Shown: positions 1 through 9,700 of the stretch, piece after piece
How positions within the stretch are numbered: the stretch's first letter is position 1
Layout: every line of letters starts with the position of its first letter
DNA from: Symbiodinium natans
Lineage: Eukaryota > Sar > Dinophyceae > Suessiales > Symbiodiniaceae
Assembly: GCA_905221605.1 (NCBI GenBank)
Contig: CAJNDS010000477.1
Location: 1 to 12,500, forward strand
Direction of reading: 5' to 3'
Length of the DNA: 12,500 bases
Notes under the pieces: generated by a model
The model's input: only the letters and a program-made list of their open reading frames with translations
Databases searched by the model: none
Told to the model about the DNA's origin: nothing
Program-made: the position numbers and the translations under genes

Positions 1-423
1 CCGGGCATGCGCCAGAGCCCCTCAAACACTTCATTTCCAAGTAAAAGGCAAGGGGTAGGGGTGAGGTGGGGGGTAGGGGTCCGGGCGTGCCCTAAACCCT
101 TGACACACTTCATTTCCAAGTAAAAGGTCAGGGGTAGGGGTGAGGTGGGGGGTAAGGGGTGAGGGCGGGCGGGTGGGGGCTGCGGGGGCCAACACGGGGT
201 GAGAAGGGGGGAGGCGGGGGGGCGTGGGCGGGGTGGGCGGGGGGGGGCGGGGGGTCCGGGCACTTCATTTCCAAGTGCAAGGTGAGGGGGGAGGTGGGGG
301 GGCATGCGCTGGAGCCCCTAAGAGGGTAAGGGTGAGGTCGAGGGGGTGAGGGCGGGGGGGTTTGGGCATGAGGGCAAATGGGTCTTCACTGACGCCTCCC
401 CCGCTAAAGCAGGGGTCGGCGGA
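1..423. repeat. G-rich tandem repeat, about 78-bp period
   Basis: The 16-mer CACTTCATTTCCAAGT occurs at 27-42, 106-121 and 261-276, spaced 79 and 155 bp (about two periods). Each copy is followed by G-rich text of the type AGGGGTAGGGGTGAGGTGGG. Between about 140 and 360 the top strand is dominated by runs of four to nine G, so several G-quadruplexes could form. No coding frame is credible here. The unit differs from the array that begins at about 424, so this is a second repeat family abutting it; the left edge lies outside the window. Confidence 0.8.
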
Positions 424-619
424 TATCATTTGCTTCCGCAGTCGCTATGAGGGTATTGATTGCCCTAAAGATTTCTCGTGTGCCCCCCCGCTTCGTATTC
501 CTGTGATTTGGTAGGGGTCTAGAGGTTTGTCGTAATTCCTCTCCCTTTGTTCCTTCGTGGGATGTTTGCGTGTGTCCCCTTTCTTCGTGCTTGTAGGGTT
601 TGGGGAGCCTAGACGACTG

Positions 620-641
620 ATATATATATATATATATATAA
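620..641. repeat. (TA)n microsatellite inside the array
   Basis: About ten TA dinucleotides interrupt the unit marker between AGACGACTG and ATTCGATTCC. It sits at the same place as the longer TA run at 1869-1898, while the third higher-order copy has only CATATAATTTGAT there (2549-2561). Confidence 0.9.
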
Positions 642-652
642 TTCGATTCCGC

Positions 653-1866
653 GCTCGTATTGTGAGGGGCTAGTGATCGCCCTAGAGGTTTGTCGTATGT
701 CCCCCCGATTCCTGTTCCTGAGATTTGGTAGGGGCCTAGAGCTTTGTCGTATGTCCCCTCCTTTCGCCCCTTCGTGTTGTAGGGGTTTTGTTGGGCCTTG
801 AAGGCTTGTCGTGTGTCCCCTTTCTTCGTGCTTGGAGAGTTTGAGGAGCGTCGAGATGACTACCATACATCATTTGCTTCCGTGCTCGTACTATGTGCGG
901 TTAGTGACTGCCCTAGAGGTTTGTCGTATGTCCCCTTCCTTCGTCCCTTCGCGTTGTGTGGGTGGTAAGGGTTTTGTGAGGGCCCTGGAGGCTAGTCGTA
1001 TATCCACTTTCTTCGAGCTTGTAGGGTTTGGGGGGGAGCGTCTAGAGTCTAGATGATCGTCATATATGATTTGCTTCCGTGCTCAAACTATGAGGGGCTA
1101 GTGACTGTCATAGAGGTTTGTCATTTGTCCCCCCCGTTTCCTTGGTCCTGTGATTTGGTAGGGGCTTAGAGGTTTGTCATACGTTCCCTCGCTTCGTCCT
1201 TTCGTGTTGCAAGGGTTTTGTGAGAGCCCGGCAAATTTGCCGTATGTCCCTTTTCTTCTTGCTTGTAGGGTTTGGGGAGCGTCTAGACGACTGACATATG
1301 TAATTTGATTCCGGGCTCGTATTGTGCGGGGCTAGTGACTGCCCTAGAGGTTTGTCGTATGCCCTCCGCTTGTTCCTGTGATGTAGTAGGGGCCTACAGG
1401 TTTGTCGTGTGTCCCCTTTCTTGGCATCTAGATGATTGTCATAAGACATTTGCTTCTGTGGTCGTATTGTGAGGGCTATTGACTGCCCTAGAGGTTTGTC
1501 GTATGCCCCCCTGCTTCGTGTTCCTGTGAGTTGGAAGGGCCTAGAGGTTTATCTTTTGTCCCCTCCCTTCGTCCCTTCGTGTTGTAAGGGTTTCGTGAGC
1601 GCTCTGGAGGTTTTTCGTATGTCCCCTTTGTTCGTGCTTGCAGGGTTTGGGGAGTGTCTAGATGATTATCATATATCATTTGCTTCCGCAGTCGCTATGA
1701 GGGTATTGATTGCCCTAAAGATTTCTCGTGTGCCCCCCCGCTTCGTATTCCTATGATTTGGTAGGGGTCTAGAGGTTTGTCGTAATTCCTCTCCCTTCGT
1801 TCCTTCGTGGGATGTTTGCGTGTGTCCCCTTTCTTCGTGCTTGTAGGGTTTGGGGAGCCTAGACGA

Positions 1867-1899
<33 letters not shown>

Positions 1900-3220
1900 T
1901 TCGATTCCGCGCTCGTATTGTGAGGGGCTAGTGATCGCCCTAGAGGTTTGTCGTATGTCCCCCCGATTCCTGTTCCTGAGATTTGGTAGGGGCTTAGAGC
2001 TTTGTCGTATGTCCCCTCCTTTCGCCCCTTCGTGTTGTAGGGTTTGTTGGGCCTTGAAGGTTTGTCGTGTGTCCCCTTTCTTCGAGCTTGGAGAATTGAG
2101 GAGTGTCGAGATGATTACCATACATCATTTGCTTCCGTGCTCGTACTATGTGGGGTTAGTGACTGCCCTAGAGGTTTGTCGTATGTCCCCTTCCTTCGTC
2201 CCTTCGCGTTGTATGGGTGGTAAGGGTTTTGTGAGGGCCCTGGAGGCTAGTCGTATATCCACTTTCTTCGAGCTTGTAGGGTTTGGGGGAGCGTCTAGAG
2301 TCTAGATGATCGTCATATATGATTTGCTTCCGTGCTCAAACTATGAGGGGCTAGTGGCTGTCCTAGAGGTTTGTCATTTGTCCCCCCCGTTTCCTTGGTC
2401 CTGTGATTTGGTAGGGGCTTAGAGGTTTGTCATACGTTCCCTCGCTTCGTCCTTTCGTGTTGCAAGGGTTTTGTGAGAGCCCTGCAAATTTGCCGTGTGT
2501 CCCCTTTCTTCTCACTTGTAGGGTTTGGGGAGCGTCTAGACGACTGACATATAATTTGATTCCGTGCTCGTATTGTGAGGGGCTAGTGATTGCCCTAGAG
2601 GTTTGTCGTATGTCCCCCCGATTCCTGTTCCTGAGATTTGGTAGGGGCTTAGAGCTTTGTCGTATGTCCCCTCCTTTCGCCCCTTCGTGTTGTAGGGGTT
2701 TTGTTGGGCCTTGAAGGTTTGTCGTGTGTCCCCTTTCTTCGTGCTTGGAGAGTTTGAGGAGCGTCGAGATGATTACCATACATCATTTGCTTCCGTGCTC
2801 GTACTATGTGGGGTTACTGACTGCCCTAGAGGTTTGTCGTATGTCCCCTTCCTTCGTCCCTTCGCGTTGTATGGGTGGTAAGGGTTTTGTGAGGGCCCTG
2901 GAGGCTAGTCGTATATCCACTTTCTTCGAGCTTGTAGGGTTTGGGGGAGCGTCTAGAGTCTAGATGATCGTCATATATGATTTGCTTCCGTGCTCAAACT
3001 ATGAGGGGCTAGTGGCTGTCCTAGAGGTTTGTCATTTGTCCCCCCCGTTTCCTTGGTCCTGTGATTTGGTAGGGGCTTAGAGGTTTGTCATACGTTCCCT
3101 CGCTTCGTCCTTTCGTGTTGCAAGGGTTTTTGTGAGAGCCCTGCAAATTTGCCGTGTGTCCCCTTTCTTCTCACTTGTAGGGTTTGGGGAGCGTCTAGAC
3201 GACTGACATATAACTTGAGT
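653..3220 (+). repeat. 655-bp higher-order repeat, three near-identical copies
   Basis: Copies run from about 653 to 1303, 1911 to 2565 and 2566 to 3220. The last two are directly adjacent (GCTCGTATTG at 1911 and 2566, offset 655). Each copy contains three ~230-bp-class units, including the same unusual variants: ATTCCTGTTCCTGAGATTTGG, TATGGGTGG or TGTGGGTGG in place of the usual spacer, and the duplicated TCTAGAGTCTAGATGATCG. Separately, 424 to about 1300 is repeated at 1674 to about 2560 (offset 1250-1258) with only scattered differences, one in the first ~90 bp. The copies are far closer to each other than to neighbouring units, so they arose by recent unequal exchange or amplification of a block. 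Confidence 0.8.
1869..1898. repeat. (TA)15 microsatellite inside the array
   Basis: Thirty bases of uninterrupted TA at the position matching 620-641. The length difference accounts for the change in copy offset from 1250 to 1258 bp between the two large duplicates. Confidence 0.9.
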
Positions 3221-4159
3221 CCGTGCTCGTATTGTGAGGGGCTAGTGACTGCCCTAGGGGTTTGTCGTATGCCCCCCCCCCGCTTCCTTGTTCCTGTGAT
3301 GTAGTAGGGGCCTACAGGTTTGTCGTATGTCCCCTGCCTTCGTCCCTTCGTGTTGTAAGGCTGATAAAATTTTTCTGAGGGCCCTTGGAGATTTGTCGTA
3401 TGTCCCCACGCTTCGTGTTCCTGAGATTTGGTAGGGGCCAGAGACTTGTCGAATGTCCCCTCCTTTCGTCCCTTCGTGTTGAAATTGCTTTGTTGGGGGA
3501 AGGTTTGTCGTATGTCACCTTTCTTTCTTCTTAGAGGGTTTGGGGATCTTCTAGAAAACTGTCATATATCATTTGCTTCCGTGCTCGTATTATGAGGGGC
3601 TGGTGTTTGTCATAGAGGTTTGTCGTATGTCCCGCCGCTTTCTGTTCCTGCGATGTGGTAGGGGCCTAAAGAGGTATGTCGTGTGCCCCCTCCCTTCGTC
3701 CCTTTGAGTTGCAAGGGTTTTGTTGGACCTGGAAGATTTATCGTATGTCTCCTTTCTTCGTGCTTGTAGGGCGTGGGGAGCGTCTAGATGATTATCATAT
3801 ATGATTTGCTTCCGTGCTCGTATTATGAGGGGCTAGTGACTGCCCTAGAGGTTTGTTTTATGTCTCCCTGCTTCGTGTTCATGTCATTTGCTAGGGTCCT
3901 GGAGATTTGTCGTATGTCATTTTACCATATACGAAATTAGATACAATCCCTTCGTCCCTTCGTGTTGTAAGGGTTTCGTGAGGGTCCTAGAGGTTTGTCG
4001 TATGTGCCCTTCCTTCGTCCCTTCTTGTTGTAAGGGTTTTGTGAGGGCCCTGCAAATTTGCCGTATGTCCCTTTCTTCGTGCTTGTAGGATTTGGGCAGC
4101 GTCTAGATGATTGTCATTATCATTTGCTTCCGTGCTCGTACTATGAGGCGCTAGTAACT

Positions 4160-4183
4160 GCCCTAGACCTTCAGGGCCCTCAC
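4160..4183. other. Head-to-head inversion junction of the array
   Basis: The + oriented unit ends GCCCTAG at 4160-4166, where the normal continuation would be AGGTTTGTCG. Without any spacer the sequence then reads ACCTTCAGGGCCCTCAC (4167-4183), the reverse complement of the normal GTGAGGGCCCTGGAGGT with one change. All later units to 4858 are reverse complements, e.g. GACATACGACAAACCTC. Both sides therefore broke in or next to the same core motif. Confidence 0.85.
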
Positions 4184-4858
4184 AAAACCCTTACAACACG
4201 AAGGGACGAAGGGAGACGACATACGACAAACCTCTATCATCTAGATGCTCCCCAAACCCTACAAGCAAGAAGAAAGGGGACATACGACAAACCTCCAGGG
4301 CCCTCACAGAACCCTTACAATAGGAAGGAGTGAAGGGAGGCGACACACTACAAACCTTTAGGCCCCTACCAAATCACAGGATCACGAAGCGGGGGCGTCA
4401 ATTGACAAACCTCCAGGCCAATCACTAGCCCCTCATAATACGAGCACGGAAGCACATGATATGTGATTATCATCTACACACTCCCCAGACCCTACAAGCA
4501 CGAACAAAGGGGACATACGACAAACCTCCAGGACCCTCCCAAAACCCTTACAACACGAAGGGACGAAGGGAGGGGACACACGACAAACCTTTAGCCCCCT
4601 ACCAAATCACAGGAACACGAAGCGGGGGGACATACGACAAACCTCTAGGGCAGGCACTAGCCCTCATAATACGAGCACGGAAACACATCATATATGATAA
4701 TCATTTTGATGCTCCCCCAAAACCTATAAGAACGAGAAAGGGGAAGCACACAAACCTCCAAAGCCCTTACAAAACCCTTACAACACGAAGGGACGAAGGG
4801 AGGGGACATACGACAAACCTCTGGACCCTACCAAGTCACAGGAAACACGAAGCGAGGG

Positions 4859-5146
4859 TGCTTGCCTAAGTCTGGCTGTTGGCCGGCTGGATCTACATTT
4901 ACTGCTACTACTACTACTACTGCTACTACTACTACTACTCCTACTACTACTACTACTACTCCTACTACTCCTACTACTACTACTACCACTACTACTTTCA
5001 AGAAGTTTTGTAAATAGTAAACAAAGGGGCGTGCCAAATAGACCCTAAAGGTCCATGCCACATATATATATATGTACATGAAAGGCGGGTGTCAGTGTCA
5101 GAGTCGTCAGTCGGACTTATTCTTTTTAAAGAGTGTGAGTTGCGCA
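4859..5146. other. Array/gene boundary: CTA microsatellite and TA palindrome
   Basis: The array similarity stops at about 4858. A (CTA)n tract with a few CTG, CTC and CCA interruptions fills 4902-4996. A perfect 16-bp palindrome ACATATATATATATGT lies at 5060-5075. The rest looks unique. The minus-strand poly-valine reading frame over the CTA tract is a translation of the microsatellite, not a gene. This would be the upstream region of gene C if its start at 5147 is right, but no promoter element is recognisable. Confidence 0.7.
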
Positions 5147-6239
5147 ATGCATGCAAATGCGTTGCCAAGCTTTCCCAAGGTGCTGTCGGACTCCTCCTAC
5201 CCATTGGGCGCAGGTCTTGGGCCGAAGAAGTTGTCCGAAAGCGGTGCCTTGGATAACTTGGATACTTTTTGGATCTCCCTGGAAAGGATCAGAGCGCAAT
5301 TTTTGTGCATCTGTTTGCCATGCTTGCTCCCCAGACGGCTTAGACTTAGGAGACACAGGACATGGAGATTCTCGGCGGCTACGCTCTCGCGACGACCCTG
5401 CAGCGCTTGCAGGCGTTTACGTGTGACACCACAAATGGTTCTCCAGAGGACTGCCGAGACAACAAGCATTTTGCCGCATTTGTGGACATGCCTTTGCATC
5501 TAGGTGACATCTTGCTCAGATGTGATTGCAGGAAGGCAGCAAACTGGCCTCACACAATCTTCAATTTGCGCAGAAAACAGTTTCAAGCACGATAATTCAG
5601 ACGCCAGTCAGGAAGAACTGGGCAAGGCAAGCTTGCCTTCTGCCTCTTGTAGAGGCACTTTTGTGTCTTGATCGATGTTCTGGCAAGCTGAACTCGGACT
5701 GAGCTCCAGTTCAGCCAAAGACTTCTACTATCCAATTCAAGCAAGTACTTTCGGTTGGGACTGTGCATGAGCAGCGTTGCTCAGCATGTTCAGTTCTCTT
5801 TGCACTGCAGTGACCTGAGCCCGGGCTACAAGTGTCTGTGCTGCTGTAAAGCTAATTCAACATGATAGCACCACTCCAGTGATGTCAACACGTGACAAGC
5901 TGCAGCGGCAAGTGAATGTTCAGACCACAGCCGGTGTTGGGTAAAGCCAGCCCTGCTAGACTGATGCGAACAGCCGCATAGTTGTTGTACAGACTGCTTG
6001 GCCCGTGCCTCAAGGGCAAAAGAAGCGCCTTGCGCATCCAAACACCAGGCAACGCAGTATCTCGAGCAGGGCAGTTGGCATTTGGCTGGCATGGGCTTGC
6101 AACCCATGCTGCAGTCGAGTTGTTTTTGGCTTCAGGTGTCGCCGCTACCTCCGCCACCGTGGATGCCAGTGAAGGCTCTGAAGCGTGCGGGCCTTGCAGA
6201 TTCCAAACTTCTTTCTGATAAAAGCGTCACCAGCTTTAG
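5147..6239 (+). CDS. Gene C: intron-rich gene, hypothetical protein (~177 aa model)
   Basis: Product not recognised. Model exons: 5147-5260, 5350-5503, 5601-5621, 5715-5762, 5880-5940, 6015-6135, 6225-6239 (stop TAG 6237-6239). The pieces are in phase and sum to 534 nt. Exon 1 reads MHANALPSFPKVL with GC-rich third positions; exon 2 includes MEILGGYALATTL and HFAAFVDMPLHL; exon 4 reads KDFYYPIQASTFGWD; exon 5 reads MSTRDKLQRQVNVQ and ends at a GTAAAG donor. Introns are 74-117 bp; the acceptor at 6224 has a clear pyrimidine tract (CTTCTTTCTG). Weak points: the exon 1 donor would have to be GA (5261), the donor at 5622 is GC, and 6026-6135 is open in two frames, the other reading SALRIQTPGNAV. 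With that frame the gene would continue downstream. No signal peptide or membrane helix is evident. No known domain was seen. Confidence 0.4.
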
Positions 6240-6710
6240 ACGGAGCTAGCGTGTGACACCACTCTTCAAGAAACAGAAACTGATAGAAGGCAGGGAGCCT
6301 TGTCATATCCTGTTATGCTGATACCTTGCTTTGTGGAGGGAGGGGCCGGGCCCGGCTGGGCAGGTCAGATCGATTTTTTTTTGTGCAATGTCGAAGCGGT
6401 CCCCTCTGCAAGGCCCACAGAAGCTGGACAGGCCTTGGAAGCCTTGGGACAAGAGAGATCAAGAGAGTGAAGCATGCAGACGCTCCATTCCTGCTCCTTC
6501 GGTGTAAGTTTCACTTTGCTATCAAAGCTGTTTTCGATGAAAAATCACCACCAAGCCTGTGGGCCTCGTTGGGCCTCGCAGCTCTCTTATGCTTGGTATT
6601 CGGATCATTGAATAGGTGTCTACAGGTCATAAGAGGTCCGTGAGAAGTGGAATTAACATGCAGTCGAATCGGCTGTCGCCTGAAGGCCGTTGCAAGCTCT
6701 GCAGACAACG
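6240..6710 (+). other. Intergenic or unresolved exons between genes C and A
   Basis: A T9 run lies at 6374-6382. From 6397 the sequence is exon-like: one frame reads LQGPQKLDRPWKPWDKRD and runs to a textbook GTAAGT donor at 6504. A pyrimidine-containing CAG acceptor follows at 6581 (78-bp intron), after which the in-phase reading ends at TAG 6613-6615. I could not connect these pieces to gene C or gene A with correct phase. They may be 3' exons of gene C or 5' untranslated exons. Nothing else was recognised. Confidence 0.35.
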
Positions 6711-9700
6711 ATGCGGCTCAGCCTTATGAATGTACCTAGCAGAGTTACGGAAGCCACGCGAAAGCTCTCGCGCCCAGAAGACGCAAGTGAAACCGTTAGC
6801 GTGCTCAAGTTGGTTTTTTGTTTCTGCGGCTGCATCTGTGCTGCGTAGTAGATGCTACAGATCCCAGGTGCTGCCTGTAGATGCTGAGCAGGCAGCCTCG
6901 GTTGCCAGACCTGCCGGTGGCTGAATTCGATGCCTTCGTGCATTTGAGGGTGTCAACAGACATTGTTAGTGTTGATTTGCCGGGCATAGCGCGCTGTTGC
7001 GGAGGTCCCGATGGCTTCTGGGTGCGATTCTTCAGGCAGCAATCACGCTTTGAACTTTGTGGTGGGCCTAGGCAAGGCCTTTGCGCAACATGGCAGGAGA
7101 AACCTGGACTGGCGGTTCTGCAGCTGAACCTTCTGCCCACGAGTGGGGCGACGGTGGCTGTGGCTGTCCGGCTGCTGCGCAGGCGCTGGCCACGCACTTG
7201 CCCTCTCAGACTGCACCAGCAGCTGCGCTGCGTGGCGGTGATGGCTGCGGCTATGGCGATCTATACGGCTGTCAGGGTTACGCGTGGAGTGGGTCCGAGT
7301 GGAACCAAGCTCCTTGCAGCGGCTTCAATGGAGCCGAATGGGGAGGTGGCTGTGGATCTGGGTGCCAGGGCAGTTGCTGCGATGGCGCTGAATCCGGCTG
7401 CAGAGGCGGCTGTTGTGAAGGTTATGGATGTGCCAGTGGCAGTGGTGGCTGTGTCAGTGTGGAAGGTGGCTCTTTCAATCGTGGCTGCGGACACGGATGG
7501 ATGCCTGGCAAGCCTGGAGACATGTGGGCCCAACGAAGGCTTGAAGAGCCACAGCCTTGGCAAGGTGCAACCTCTTGGAAGGGATATATCCAAGGCAAAG
7601 GCGGCGATGCCTGGAATACAAGTTGGGGCAGCTGGAAGGGTGGCGGCGCCTGGGATGTTAATGGAGCTGGGCGCCCAAAGGGCTGGGGCTCAGTGCCTCG
7701 TCCTGGGACTATTGTCAGATGTCCGCAGTCTCAGTAGCGTGGCGAGTATTTGCGCCCTGTCCCAAGTGTGCGCGTGTAGCACGTACCTGTCCTGGGGCAG
7801 CTTTCTTGAAAAGAATGGGCATCGGGCTAGCAAGTCAACGTATCAAGATGTGCAGGACTTGCATGCTCTTCTGGTGGGCAGAAGCTGTGGTAGAATTTGG
7901 CAGAAGCCGCTTCATGAACTAGTGGCATTTGCATTTAGTCGTGTTGAGGATGTGAAGCTCGCATGGCTTTCGGGGAGGTGAGGCTTCTGTCTGTCAGATA
8001 ACCTTGTCCCGGCCTAGAACCTGTTAGGTAGGAGCTGTTACTACAAGGGTCGAGTGAGTCTGAGTTCGGTATGGCATGTGTTGTACACGCTGCCTCTGCA
8101 GCATTGCCAGCGCAGCACTGGCATTGGAGGCTGGCTTCATCCAACCCAAACTGTTGGAGAGAAATCTGCTGATGGCTCAAGTGCCGCCATTTGCGCTGAA
8201 GTCAACAGTGCCCCCGCGCGCACCGGTATGATGTCCCGCGGATGATTGGGAGCAGCGTTTCTGACAGATACATGAGCCAAGGCGCGGCGGAATCAGCTCT
8301 GCGCCCTCCAAAGCGCAAATGTTTGCACCTGTGATGTTGACCGATGGCTTCAACACAGCTCCCACTGATGTCATTGGTCAGAGGCACTGACACGCTTGGG
8401 TACACTTCCTTTCTGGTGTCAAGACGCGCTCTCTTCTCACGGCACGGGTCGTCAGCCGATGCTAGCAAGATTAAAGAACTGATTGATGCCAGTAGGGTGA
8501 ATGATACCAAGGTTGTCGATGCTTCGGGAACCCCAAGATCCCAATCTGAAAGACGGGCAGTGACGGGCAGGGCTGGAGCCCTCTCTGCGCTCCTTGACTT
8601 GCTAGCAACTTCCTACATACCTACGACTCCAGCATCAAGAACGTGAGAATCACCATGGATAGCTACCGCTTCAGAGAGTTCATTGCAGCTTTTCAATCGG
8701 AGAGGGTACCCGGCATGCCGTTGAGCGGCATGTCGACTCGGTCTGGCGACGGGGCCGGGTTCTCCTTCAAGAACCCGCGGTGGACCGCATCTACCTCCAC
8801 CTGCTGAGCCATCAGGTGGTGACCGTCTTTGCCACCTCGAAGTGGTGCGTTTGCTGGTGGATGCAGATGCAGACAAGGACAAGGCCACGAACGACGGCTG
8901 CACCCCTCGGCCCTACACGGCGAGGTCAGGCCGGAGGGCGAAATATTTCAACCTCGGGCTTACGAACGAGCGCGCCTTGAAATCCCATCAGCGTGTGCAC
9001 ATTGCGAGTATCGACAACATGGACTTGAGAACCATCGTGGATGCAGACTGCATGCAGACCGCAGCACCCTCGTGTCAGAGTAATGTGTCAAATGCGAGGT
9101 TTGCCTTTGCATCCTTTGCCTTACGACTATTACGACTTCAATTTATCATGCAGATGTGTGGAAGCCTGTCCCGCTGCCACTAAATTCGCCTTGGCATGTT
9201 GCGACTGGCCTGTTGTTAGTTTTTGTGGTGAAAAGTGTCCAGCGATGTCCTGCCATGTCCCATGTGTCTGATGCCAGTCCGTCTTGCATCGTGGCACCTT
9301 GCTTGATTGGCAGTTCTGGGGATCGTGGCAGATGTCTGTTTCGAGCTGGCAGAGGCCTTGCAGACAGTCAGCACGCAACCTTGAATCCCAGCTCCGAGTC
9401 AGCATGAAAGTTCTGAGTGGCAGTGAAAAGAGACCAATGTTTCGCGGCAGGGATGACTGTGATCTGTTCTGTCTTACGCCGGAGCCCGACGGTACATGCA
9501 CAGAGTTCAGGGCATCACCACCTGCTTCCAACATAACAGCGAACTTCACTGAAGTTCCTCCAGGTGGAGACGCCTGGGGGGCTCAAGCCATAGCTGTTCG
9601 TTGCAATAACAATGCTGTGGTGCATCAATGGCCTTTCATGTGCCCAGGAAGTCAGACCCGAGCTGCCTCTGCCGATGGAACTCGACCAGTCTCTTTGCAC

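Larger units (their letters stand above)
424..4858. repeat. Satellite-like tandem array, ~230-bp unit with three sub-units
   Basis: The array is made of diverged ~230-bp units. Each unit carries about three copies of a 20-nt core (consensus GAGGTTTGTCGTATGTCCCC) followed by three different spacers: one ending GATTTGGTAGGGG, one ending TTGTAAGGGTTTTGTGAGGG, and one ending TTGTAGGGTTTGGGGAGCGT then TCTAGATGAT and CATTTGCTTCCGTGCTCG. The last motif is a useful unit marker, seen for example near 428, 872, 1068, 1677, 2125, 2785, 3570, 3810 and 4120. Some units are shortened, as at 1299-1447. From 424 to about 4166 the units read on the + strand; from about 4167 to 4858 they read on the - strand. 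Reading frames of 60-151 codons appear on both strands because the repeat is short of stops in some frames. They share no start context and are not genes. I do not recognise the repeat family. Confidence 0.9.

Noticed and set aside
609-4333. Reading frames of 60-151 codons on both strands inside the array, with repeats such as GDIRQTSRAI or YDKPPGPSQNPYN
   Set aside because: They are translations of the tandem repeat, exist on both strands, and begin and end at arbitrary points of the unit.
424-4858. CRISPR array (20-nt core at intervals)
   Set aside because: Spacers are themselves repeated, spacing is irregular, and the core is diverged; the sequence is eukaryotic satellite DNA.
4828-5079. 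Minus-strand poly-valine frame
   Set aside because: It is the translation of the CTA microsatellite.
8173-8181. TGGCTCAAG, matching the last nine bases of the dinoflagellate spliced leader, as a relic of a reinserted mRNA
   Set aside because: Only nine bases match, it spans the end of a predicted exon and its donor, and a chance match somewhere in the window is about one in ten.
8965-9000. C2H2 zinc finger (LKSHQRVH)
   Set aside because: The second half of the pattern is present but no Cys pair precedes it in the frame.
9130-9549. Minus-strand frame of 139 codons
   Set aside because: It overlaps the better supported + strand exons and resembles nothing known.
9541-9557. 17-bp palindrome GAACTTCA-C-TGAAGTTC as an operator
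   Set aside because: It lies inside a predicted exon and has no regulatory context.
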